From positions 1 to 5,520 of the forward strand of contig SICT01000071.1 in assembly GCA_009691315.1 (NCBI GenBank): a DNA stretch of 5,520 nucleotides. The letters are read 5' to 3'. The notes under the pieces were generated by a model. The model had not been told where the DNA came from. It saw nothing but the letters and a program-made list of their open reading frames with translations, and did no database searches. The DNA comes from Candidatus Uhrbacteria bacterium (lineage in GTDB: Bacteria > Patescibacteriota > Patescibacteriia > 2-12-FULL-60-25). A program made the position numbers and the translations under genes. How positions within the stretch are numbered: the first letter of the stretch is position 1; each line of letters starts with the position of its first letter. Positions 1 to 5,520 of this stretch are shown here, piece by piece.

Positions 1-1238
1 AAGAATGTATTGACCGACCAGGCAATCGCTCGCCGCACATCTATCACCCCATGACCGCCCGCTTTCCAATCTGGAAAAAACCATGGCCCAATTTTTAAAC
101 CACCAACGGATAAAACCGTTGTGTAGGGTGTGATCACTTTCTCTGCCAGCGCGGCAACAGAAATCACGATTTTGACGGTTGAGCCAGATGGATACGTCCC
201 AGCCCAAGCACGTGGAAACAATGGTTGATTTGGATTATCAAGCAGAGCTTGATAAACCGTGGACGAAACACTTCCAGAAAAAATGTTATTGTCATAAGCC
301 GGCAATGAAACGAGAGCGAGAATACTCCCATCGCGTGGATCCATCGCAATCGCCGCTCCACGATCGATGTGTGCCGCACGTAATTCATCACTCAACGCTT
401 GTTCCGTAGAACGCTGAAGATCAAGATCCAGTGACAGCTGGATATCCTGTCCATCGCTCGCGGGCTTGTCACCAACCAAGGCCTTCACACGACCACGTGC
501 ATCCACCTCACTCACATGTTCACCGACCGTGCCGCGCAGACCCTGTTCTAATGAACGCTCAACTCCAGCTTTGCCTTTTTCATCGACATGACGATACCCA
601 GAACTTTTATCCTGGATATATTCTTCCGGCGAAAGTTTTCCGACATATCCAAGCACATGGGAGAGACTCTGGATCTCAAAAGAAAAAGGATAGCGTCGAC
701 GCGGACGAATCGCTAGCTCAAATCCTTGAAGATGCGGAAGAGCAACGGCAAAAGCGACCGCTTGTTTATAGGTCAGAGAATCTGCGGCAAGAATCGTCTC
801 ATCATAAAACGGCGCGGTGCGGGGACGATAAGCAGAAAAATCTTGAATGGTCCGTCCAAGGAGACGTGCTGCCTCCCCCACTTCGATACTCCAGGCATCT
901 TCATCGTGCGGCAAATCATGTGGAGTAAGCGTCACCTGAAAACGTGCCACATTATCCGCTAACACATGATTTTGACGATCGAGAATACGTCCACGACGCG
1001 GCCAAATTGGGACAGAGCGCAGACGATTAGCCTCAGCCAGCCCCTGATACCATCCGCCCTGCCAGACCTGCATCCAGACAGCGCGGCCCATCAATATTCC
1101 CCAAGCCAAAAGAAGAATGATCAACGCGAATAAAAAATGACGCTTCCCGTACGCCTGATCGACAAAAAGAGATTCGTGTTTGAGCGTGTTGATCTCATCT
1201 TCAAACAGCACCTCGTGATGGATTTCAGGATCTTTCAT
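1..1238 (-). CDS. mrdA: Penicillin-binding protein 2 (class B transpeptidase of the elongasome), 3' part cut by window edge
   Basis: This is the D,D-transpeptidase that cross-links new lateral-wall peptidoglycan together with RodA and MreBCD. The frame is open from the ATG at 1238 to the left edge, giving 412 complete codons without a stop; the C-terminal part, including the KTG motif, lies outside. What is seen: a cytoplasmic tail of about 33 residues, one membrane segment (about 34-55), the pedestal-domain motif RGRILDR at 83-88 (starting Arg82), and the transpeptidase domain from about residue 270. The nucleophile motif STVK sits at 353-356 (in YPSGSTVK), so Ser353 is the predicted acylated serine and Lys356 its general base. 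The second motif Ser-Val-Asn is at 408-410, followed by TFF as in many PBP2/PBP3 proteins. The ATG lies 14 bases inside the end of mreD, with no clear Shine-Dalgarno, which suggests translational coupling. The family and role are secure; the symbol mrdA (pbp2) rests on the mreBCD context, which separates it from the division enzyme FtsI. Confidence 0.95.
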   Translation of the reverse strand, partial: MKDPEIHHEVLFEDEINTLKHESLFVDQAYGKRHFLFALIILLLAWGILMGRAVWMQVWQGGWYQGLAEANRLRSVPIWPRRGRILDRQNHVLADNVARFQVTLTPHDLPHDEDAWSIEVGEAARLLGRTIQDFSAYRPRTAPFYDETILAADSLTYKQAVAFAVALPHLQGFELAIRPRRRYPFSFEIQSLSHVLGYVGKLSPEEYIQDKSSGYRHVDEKGKAGVERSLEQGLRGTVGEHVSEVDARGRVKALVGDKPASDGQDIQLSLDLDLQRSTEQALSDELRAAHIDRGAAIAMDPRDGSILALVSLPAYDNNIFSGSVSSTVYQALLDNPNQPLFPRAWAGTYPSGSTVKIVISVAALAEKVITPYTTVLSVGGLKIGPWFFPDWKAGGHGVIDVRRAIAWSVNTF

Positions 1239-1731
1239 AACGCAGATCTGGAGCACGAGAAGAACGATACAAGGAAGCACTTAGTCTCTTGGTGAGAAAG
1301 GCTAAGACAAGAAAACCGAATGTCACCAAGATTCCATCAAACAAAAATAATACCCAAAGATTTTCGCTCGTGGAATGAGTCATGATCCAGGCGCTCCCTT
1401 GTTCAAAGCTTCGTGCCGCAAAGGTCAATGCCAGTGCCGCAAACAATGATCGATTGGTTAAGACATGTTGCAAAAGAAGATCAAGCGCATACACCAACAA
1501 AAACCAACGCAAAATGGAAAAATCAAAAACGCCGAACGTGTATAAATCCATCAACAGAGCCCCTCCCAAAGCCATGGCTAAAGCTCGTGAACGACCACTG
1601 CCGATCAGCATAAGAATCACCACGGCAAGCAAAGGCTGTATCATAGCCAAAGATGGTAAAAAAGGACGCGTAGCGATCTCCCAAGCACCGATCAAAATAC
1701 CCAGAAAAAAAGCCAGGGCAAGACGAATCAT
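1225..1731 (-). CDS. mreD: Rod shape-determining membrane protein MreD
   Basis: This is a small polytopic inner-membrane protein of the elongasome that works with MreC and PBP2/RodA. The 168 residues are strongly hydrophobic, with likely membrane segments at about 2-18, 28-44, 48-62, 71-90, 96-107 and 123-147; the usual size for MreD is about 160-180. The sequence MDLYT at 61-65, after a glycine-containing helix, matches the conserved Asp-Leu-Tyr region of the family. The C-terminal tail is short, basic and presumably cytoplasmic. MreD diverges quickly in sequence, so the call leans on topology, that motif and position between mreC and mrdA. The ATG at 1731 overlaps the mreC stop as ATGA, and there is no Shine-Dalgarno upstream, so reinitiation after mreC is likely. 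The gene ends in TGA, within the start of mrdA. Confidence 0.93.
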   Translation of the reverse strand: MIRLALAFFLGILIGAWEIATRPFLPSLAMIQPLLAVVILMLIGSGRSRALAMALGGALLMDLYTFGVFDFSILRWFLLVYALDLLLQHVLTNRSLFAALALTFAARSFEQGSAWIMTHSTSENLWVLFLFDGILVTFGFLVLAFLTKRLSASLYRSSRAPDLRYERS

Positions 1732-2537
1732 AATGCAGGTTTGAGAACAGATGGTCTGAGAATAGACACGAGCACTAATGCATCGAGCGGTACGAGCGGT
1801 TCGATCGTGGCCGTTAAAAAAGGATCCGTGGATTTTCCTTGCACCGCATTCACAATGCCGAGTGGCAGATTTTTTGGAATCTTATTTGCCCCTCCAGCGG
1901 TGACAACGATCTGATCACGGATGATCTGTTCAGAGGAGGGAATAAAATTGAGCATGGCCGCTCCATTCCCACGACCTTCCACAACGCCAATCAATCCTTC
2001 TCCTCCAACGACTGAAGCCGCAACGCGACTCTGTGGATCAGATAAAAGTTCAATGGTGGCCACTTGCTCTTTCAAAGATAAAATGTGTCCGATAAAAATC
2101 CCATCACGCGTGATCACCGCTTGCCCGGATTCAATGCCGTCACGCAATCCACGATCAATCAGCAAAAGCGCCCGTCCAGCACTGAGATCACGACTGATGA
2201 CACGCGCGCCAACACTGTCATAGCCAGAACTCGAGAGAAATTTTGCTTGAGCGCGTAAATTTTTATTTTCCTCTTCCAGCGCACTCAGTCTGGCAGAATC
2301 CACAGACAAGAGACGTAATCGCTCCTGAAGTTTAGCCAATGACTCGGAAGAAAAGGTGTTCCCGTGAGGCATATCTGTTCCGAGAATCCGCGTTGTTTGA
2401 TCAGAAAAAAAACGAACCAATGGCAATGTGAGCCGCCGCCCCAGATCACCAAGCGGTCGAAAGAGTCCGGCTAATATTAAAAAAATTGCCGCAAAACACG
2501 CTCCAAGAAAAAGAAGAACAGGTCGAGAACGAAACAT
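1728..2537 (-). CDS. mreC: Rod shape-determining protein MreC
   Basis: MreC is a bitopic membrane protein whose periplasmic beta-barrel domains bind and activate PBP2, linking it to MreB filaments. The 269 residues show a short basic N-terminus, a membrane segment at about 7-25, a coiled-coil stretch at about 65-100 rich in Leu, Glu and Arg, then the two-barrel MreC domain. Family signatures seen are ARVISRD (111-117), IDRGLRDGIESGQAV (127-141), LSDPQSRVAASV (165-176), the RDQIVVTAGG region (207-216, the usual 'GD.VvTSG' segment) followed by LPLGIV (224-229), and the closing strand around IEPLVPLDAL (245-254). Length is normal to slightly short, with no long C-terminal tail. The ATG at 2537 follows the mreB TAA by 4 bases. 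The upstream sequence within mreB has only a weak GTGAG-like element, so coupling to mreB translation is probable. The gene ends in TGA overlapping the mreD ATG. Confidence 0.96.
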   Translation of the reverse strand: MFRSRPVLLFLGACFAAIFLILAGLFRPLGDLGRRLTLPLVRFFSDQTTRILGTDMPHGNTFSSESLAKLQERLRLLSVDSARLSALEEENKNLRAQAKFLSSSGYDSVGARVISRDLSAGRALLLIDRGLRDGIESGQAVITRDGIFIGHILSLKEQVATIELLSDPQSRVAASVVGGEGLIGVVEGRGNGAAMLNFIPSSEQIIRDQIVVTAGGANKIPKNLPLGIVNAVQGKSTDPFLTATIEPLVPLDALVLVSILRPSVLKPAL

Positions 2538-2541
2538 GTTG

Positions 2542-3597
2542 TTAAATTCTGCTCACGTGATCGGTTGCGGGAAAAGCGACATCAGACAAAAGCGCTGGGT
2601 GATCTAACAAAAGTCCTGTGCCACGAACAACCGCCGTGATCGGATCGTCTGCCACTTTCACGGGCAAACCAGTCCCGCGACTAATGGCCGTATCAAGACC
2701 ACGTAGTAACGCACCTCCCCCCGTCAGCACAATCCCGCGCTGATAAATATCTGCCACAAGCTCAGGCGGCGTGATCTCTAAAATAACTTTGATCTGTTCA
2801 ACGATCGCTTTGATCGATCGACCCAATGCTTCTCGGATCTGTGCATCGTTCACCATGATCTCACGTGGCAATCCAGATAATAAATCGCGACCACGCATCG
2901 GTGTTTCCATTTTTTCTGGCAGATCAATGGCCGAACCAATGGCAATTTTTATTTCTTCAGCAACACGCTCGCCTAATAATAAATTAAAGACATCACGCGC
3001 ATATTGGATAATATTTTTATTCAATTCATCACCGGCAATAGAAATACTTTTTGCCGTCACTAATCCATTCAAAGAAATCACCGCAATCTCGGTTGAGCCG
3101 CCTCCAATATTGACGATCATATTTCCCATGGCGTCAGAAATCGGCAATCCGGCACCAATGGCCGCCGCAATCGGTTCTTCCACAACCAGCACCTCACGCG
3201 CTCCGGCATTCATGGCGGCATCACCAACCGCTTTACGTTCGACCTCCGTCACATCTAGCGGCACGCAGATGACAACCGTTGGGCGTGGCACGACCCAGGA
3301 TTTATCGTCATGGACGCGATCAAAGAAATATTTGAGCATTTTTTCCGCCACCTCGAAATCTGCAATAATGCCACGCGTCAGCGGTCGAGTCACTTGAATA
3401 TGCGGTGGAGTTTTCCCAATCATGGAACGCGCGTCTTCTCCCACCGCAATCACCTGACCGGTACGCTTATTAATGGCAACAACCGACGACTCCTGAATCA
3501 CAATCCCCTGCCCTTTTGCATAGACCAGTGTGTTCGTGGTTCCTAAATCAATGCCTAATTGTTTCGTAAAACGCCCTAAAAAAGATGGCCATCGCAT
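2542..3597 (-). CDS. mreB: Rod shape-determining actin homologue MreB
   Basis: MreB is an ATP-binding actin-like protein that polymerises on the inner face of the membrane and orients elongasome movement. All the actin-fold landmarks are present in 351 residues: a likely amphipathic N-terminal helix (about 1-13, with Trp3, Phe6, Phe10), phosphate-1 loop GIDLGTTNT (15-23), VEEPIAAAIGAG (139-150) with the conserved Glu pair, phosphate-2 loop IVNIGGGSTE (161-170), AGDELN (188-193), and the adenosine loop GIVLTGGGALLRG (288-300). One oddity is Asn163 (codon AAT at 3111-3109) where most MreB proteins have Asp in the DIGGG motif; this is discussed as a finding. The length is usual for the family (about 330-350). 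The ATG at 3597 fits the amphipathic helix; the only upstream ATG nearby is followed directly by TGA. A purine-rich AGGTAAG lies 12 or more bases upstream, too far for a standard Shine-Dalgarno and within a hairpin loop. The gene ends in TAA, 4 bases before mreC. Confidence 0.98.
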   Translation of the reverse strand: MRWPSFLGRFTKQLGIDLGTTNTLVYAKGQGIVIQESSVVAINKRTGQVIAVGEDARSMIGKTPPHIQVTRPLTRGIIADFEVAEKMLKYFFDRVHDDKSWVVPRPTVVICVPLDVTEVERKAVGDAAMNAGAREVLVVEEPIAAAIGAGLPISDAMGNMIVNIGGGSTEIAVISLNGLVTAKSISIAGDELNKNIIQYARDVFNLLLGERVAEEIKIAIGSAIDLPEKMETPMRGRDLLSGLPREIMVNDAQIREALGRSIKAIVEQIKVILEITPPELVADIYQRGIVLTGGGALLRGLDTAISRGTGLPVKVADDPITAVVRGTGLLLDHPALLSDVAFPATDHVSRI

Positions 3598-3600
3598 ATC

Positions 3601-3624
3601 GGATCACATCTTACCTTGCGATCC
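3601..3624 (-). other. Hairpin in the mreB leader
   Basis: Read on the minus strand, the arms GGATCGCA and TGTGATCC can pair over 8 bp with one G-U wobble, enclosing the 8-base loop AGGTAAGA. The 3' arm ends 3 bases before the mreB ATG. There is no T-run after the stem, so it is not an intrinsic terminator. The loop holds the only Shine-Dalgarno-like purines in the leader, so it could affect mreB translation; that is inference. A stem of this size can occur by chance. Confidence 0.35.
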
Positions 3625-3645
3625 AAAAAATGCCACGAGTGTCAA
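3617..3645 (-). promoter_or_regulatory. Possible internal promoter before mreB (weak)
   Basis: A perfect -35-like TTGACA runs from 3645 to 3640 on the minus strand, overlapping the TGA stop of the upstream gene. A 17-base spacer leads to ATCGCA (3622-3617), a poor -10 match. A better -10-like hexamer, TAAGAT, lies further down and has only a four-of-six -35 (GTGGCA) at 17 bases. It is the only intergenic gap in the window with space for a promoter, but no pair of boxes is convincing. Confidence 0.2.
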
Positions 3646-4952
3646 GCGACGGCAACGCGACGGACGGGTGCTGCTTCCAGCAATTTTATAATTTCGTTTA
3701 ATCGAGTTACGGCTTCACTTAAAGAAATACGACGCTTGGTAGAATCTTTCGCCTCATGGTCGTATGCCTTCATATCCATATACAAATTGGTGATTAATGG
3801 GCTAACCTCTTCTGAAATTTTTCTTCTTCGATTCATAAAGCCCTCCGACAAACACAGACCAAATTGATATACCATTTCTGAGGGTTGGATATCCTGACGA
3901 CCCTCATGAGTGACTTCTGGGACACGATTAACTTTTTCATGATCAAAACGAACATGCAAATTTTTTCCGGCTTGATAAATTCCATCTAAATCAAACAGCA
4001 AACCAATTTTTTCTCCATCCTGATCAACATATCCCAAATTGCTCAAGCGGATGTCTTGTAACACCAAACCATTTCTTTCCAATGTTCGAGCACCTTCCAT
4101 GCAATCACGAATAACAGAAAAAATATCTCGTGCTGACAAAGAAATCTTTTGAATATTCTGCAAGGTTTGTAAGCCATTCACTTTTTGAGAAACCCACACA
4201 CCTGTATGAGAAGAATAGCTTTTCATTCGCACCAAATGCTTATTCTCCGGCAGAGTCATGTATGTACGGATTGCCTGCTCACGAATTCTCAACTCTTCTT
4301 CAGTCAATTTTTGTATATCTTCCATTTCCACACGAGCAATAACCTCCTGATCTATTCCGGAAAAATTTTGGACGGTTCCAATGTTTCCACGATATCTGAT
4401 CTTCCCTTCATGCTCCTCAATCATTCCTAACATAAACTGTAAATCACCATAATCGATATGCCCAAGTGATCGTTCTTGCACGAGACGACTCTTAAGCTCT
4501 TCAATCACCGCCCGACGAATTGGCTGAAGCATCGCTTCAATGTCTTCTCTCGTCAACGCAGCTGCATCTCTTCCGTCAGGTTGCATCGCTTGATCCAAAA
4601 ATGTTCGATGCGTTACCGGTTCCTGTTTTACCGTTTTCTGAACCACTTCTGACCTATTCTCTTGAAGAAATTTTCTGAAAAACTGTCTGACCGCATCTAG
4701 CTTGCCATGATAAATCGGAAGATGTGCGGCATCTTCTAACACTAAATCCGTTCGTAAATCCTGCAGTAAAAAATGAACCTTCTCCCGTGGATCACCGAAA
4801 CGCTTGATCTGTTCAATGAGTCCATCCACATAAGCACTAATTTCTTTTTTCGTGATTGGCCCCTCACGCTCAAGTAATTGGCGAACAAGTTCACGCCGCG
4901 CTTCTGTTCCTGGCACAGGTACAATTTTTGAATGTAAAAATTTTTCAGACAT
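3642..4952 (-). CDS. Divergent protein-kinase-fold protein with a long N-terminal region
   Basis: I do not recognise a named family. The 436 residues have two parts. Residues 1-180 are charged, mostly helical-looking and unassigned, with no signal peptide or membrane segment. Residues about 185-426 read as a protein-kinase fold: a degenerate glycine-loop candidate (GNIGTV, 189-194), a beta-3-like strand VIARVEM (204-210) with Arg207 where the ATP-binding Lys is expected, a helix-C candidate with Glu225, a hinge-like VSQKVNG (254-260), a catalytic loop LQDIRLSN (298-305) with Asp300 and Asn305 kept but His-Arg replaced by Leu-Gln and the usual Lys replaced by Arg302, and a DFG equivalent DLD (321-323). 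A Pro-Glu at 345-346 may be the APE remnant, and SEMVYQFG (358-365) matches the helix-F region. It starts at ATG 4952, 12 bases after the upstream paralogue, with an A/T-only spacer and no Shine-Dalgarno. It is probably cytoplasmic. Activity is uncertain given two substituted Lys positions; it could be a pseudokinase. Any link to cell shape is positional inference. Confidence 0.75.
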   Translation of the reverse strand: MSEKFLHSKIVPVPGTEARRELVRQLLEREGPITKKEISAYVDGLIEQIKRFGDPREKVHFLLQDLRTDLVLEDAAHLPIYHGKLDAVRQFFRKFLQENRSEVVQKTVKQEPVTHRTFLDQAMQPDGRDAAALTREDIEAMLQPIRRAVIEELKSRLVQERSLGHIDYGDLQFMLGMIEEHEGKIRYRGNIGTVQNFSGIDQEVIARVEMEDIQKLTEEELRIREQAIRTYMTLPENKHLVRMKSYSSHTGVWVSQKVNGLQTLQNIQKISLSARDIFSVIRDCMEGARTLERNGLVLQDIRLSNLGYVDQDGEKIGLLFDLDGIYQAGKNLHVRFDHEKVNRVPEVTHEGRQDIQPSEMVYQFGLCLSEGFMNRRRKISEEVSPLITNLYMDMKAYDHEAKDSTKRRISLSEAVTRLNEIIKLLEAAPVRRVAVA

Positions 4953-4964
4953 ATATTTTAAAAA

Positions 4965-5520
4965 TTAAGCAACCTCACGAGCTTCTTGTGACACAGATAA
5001 TTCGTCAATAATACCCCGTAATCTCCCCATGGCCTCAACCAAACCGATACGATGATGTAAGGGATCAGAACTTTCCGCCAAATCATAAGCCATCATATCT
5101 GTGTAAAGAAGGATGATTTCTCGGTGAATTTTCGTGGGCACTTGAAATCGTAACTCATTCAAAGCATACTCCAAACACAATCCAAATTGGTACACCATTT
5201 CTGAAGAAGAAACGCGATCCTCATTGCCCACTCTAAACTCTGGTGCAAAATGTCTCTTATCTTCTTTATAACCGAAACGGAAATCTAGCGGCTTTCCCGC
5301 TAAATAAATCCCTTCTAAATCAAACAATACACCGATTTTTCTTGAATGACCATCCTTGTTCTTATCTCGCATCACATACCCTATATTATCCGGTTTAATA
5401 TCCTGCAGAACCAGGCCATGCTTCTCGAGAGTTCGGGCCCCTTTCATACAATCTAACAGAATAGAGAAACAACCAATTGGGTCTTTTTCTTTTTCATCCA
5501 ACAGCTCTGACAAATCAGAC
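4965..5520 (-). CDS. Divergent protein-kinase-fold protein, 5' part cut by window edge
   Basis: Only the last 184 codons lie in the window; the frame is open at the right edge, so the true start is outside. A TTG at 5513 could be mistaken for a start, but by alignment with the downstream paralogue it falls inside the kinase domain. Numbered from the first full codon (5519), the visible part holds the catalytic loop LQDIKPDN, with Asp40 (codon 5402-5400), Lys42 and Asn45 all kept, but Leu-Gln in place of His-Arg. Next come VLFDLEG with Asp67 as the Mg-binding residue (DLE for DFG), a clear APE triplet at 92-94, and the helix-F stretch SSEMVYQFGLCL. This is closer to a working kinase than its neighbour. 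It shares GLVLQDI, GARTLE and SEMVYQFGLCL with that neighbour, pointing to tandem duplication. The N-lobe, including any ATP-binding Lys, cannot be judged. It ends in TAA. The substrate is unknown. Confidence 0.75.
   Translation of the reverse strand, partial: SDLSELLDEKEKDPIGCFSILLDCMKGARTLEKHGLVLQDIKPDNIGYVMRDKNKDGHSRKIGVLFDLEGIYLAGKPLDFRFGYKEDKRHFAPEFRVGNEDRVSSSEMVYQFGLCLEYALNELRFQVPTKIHREIILLYTDMMAYDLAESSDPLHHRIGLVEAMGRLRGIIDELSVSQEAREVA

Noticed and set aside
431..928. Open frame of 165 codons on the plus strand
   Set aside because: It lies opposite the PBP2 frame, which has clear catalytic motifs; the plus-strand product is rich in His, Arg and Pro with no recognisable domain, as expected for a shadow frame.
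1382..1744. Plus-strand open frame of 120 codons opposite mreD
   Set aside because: The Lys/Arg-rich product is the mirror of hydrophobic MreD codons, with no independent support.
2800..2822. GATCG-rich palindromic stretch as a possible binding site
   Set aside because: It falls within conserved mreB codons and short GATC/CGATCG runs recur through the window as part of ordinary coding sequence.
2771..3397. Open frame of 208 codons on the plus strand
   Set aside because: It is antisense to the highly conserved middle of mreB, and its Ser/Ile/Thr-rich translation resembles no protein.
3601..3640. Rho-independent terminator between the kinase-like gene and mreB
   Set aside because: The T-run on the minus strand comes before the hairpin, not after it, so the order is wrong for a terminator.
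5511..5513. TTG as the start of the rightmost gene
   Set aside because: The frame stays open to the window edge, and the paralogue shows this point is within the kinase domain, so the TTG is an internal Leu codon.
1..5520. Recoded TGA (as Gly or Trp), as in some candidate-phylum bacteria
   Set aside because: TGA ends mreC, mreD and the downstream kinase-like gene at sensible positions, Trp is encoded by TGG, and no in-frame TGA interrupts a conserved domain.

Overview
The window holds one block of six genes, all read on the minus strand, so transcription runs from the right end of the window to the left. In transcription order it contains: a divergent protein-kinase-like gene cut by the right edge (5520-4965), a second, related kinase-like gene (4952-3642), mreB (3597-2542), mreC (2537-1728), mreD (1731-1225), and the start of the class B penicillin-binding protein gene mrdA/PBP2 (1238-1, cut by the left edge). 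The four leftward genes are the classic rod-shape (elongasome) cluster. I found no RNA genes, mobile elements, CRISPR arrays or long repeats. There is no gene-free stretch longer than 44 bases.

Spacing suggests one polycistronic unit. The two kinase-like genes are 12 bases apart, the second kinase-like gene and mreB are 44 bases apart, and mreB and mreC are 4 bases apart. mreC and mreD share an ATGA overlap, and mreD and mrdA overlap by 14 bases. The 44-base gap before mreB is the only place with room for an internal promoter. It carries a TTGACA hexamer without a good -10 partner, and an 8-bp hairpin just before the mreB start.

How the genes work together: MreB forms membrane-bound actin-like filaments, MreC and MreD link these to the periplasmic side, and PBP2 cross-links new lateral-wall peptidoglycan. 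The two kinase-like proteins are the unusual part. They resemble each other over the kinase C-lobe, so they are probably a tandem duplication. Both keep the catalytic Asp and Asn and the Mg-binding Asp, but replace HRD with LQD and DFG with DLD or DLE. A role in controlling wall growth or shape is a guess from position only.

Organism: a rod-forming bacterium with a peptidoglycan wall. TGA ends four genes (mreC, mreD, the second kinase-like gene) or is otherwise absent from the frames, and Trp is TGG, so the code is standard for TGA. Correction on count: TGA is seen as the stop of three genes and TAA as the stop of two. The moderate GC, nearly absent Shine-Dalgarno sites, short MreC and unfamiliar lineage-specific kinase-like neighbours would fit a Candidate Phyla Radiation lineage such as Peregrinibacteria or Peribacteria. 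That placement is low-confidence inference.
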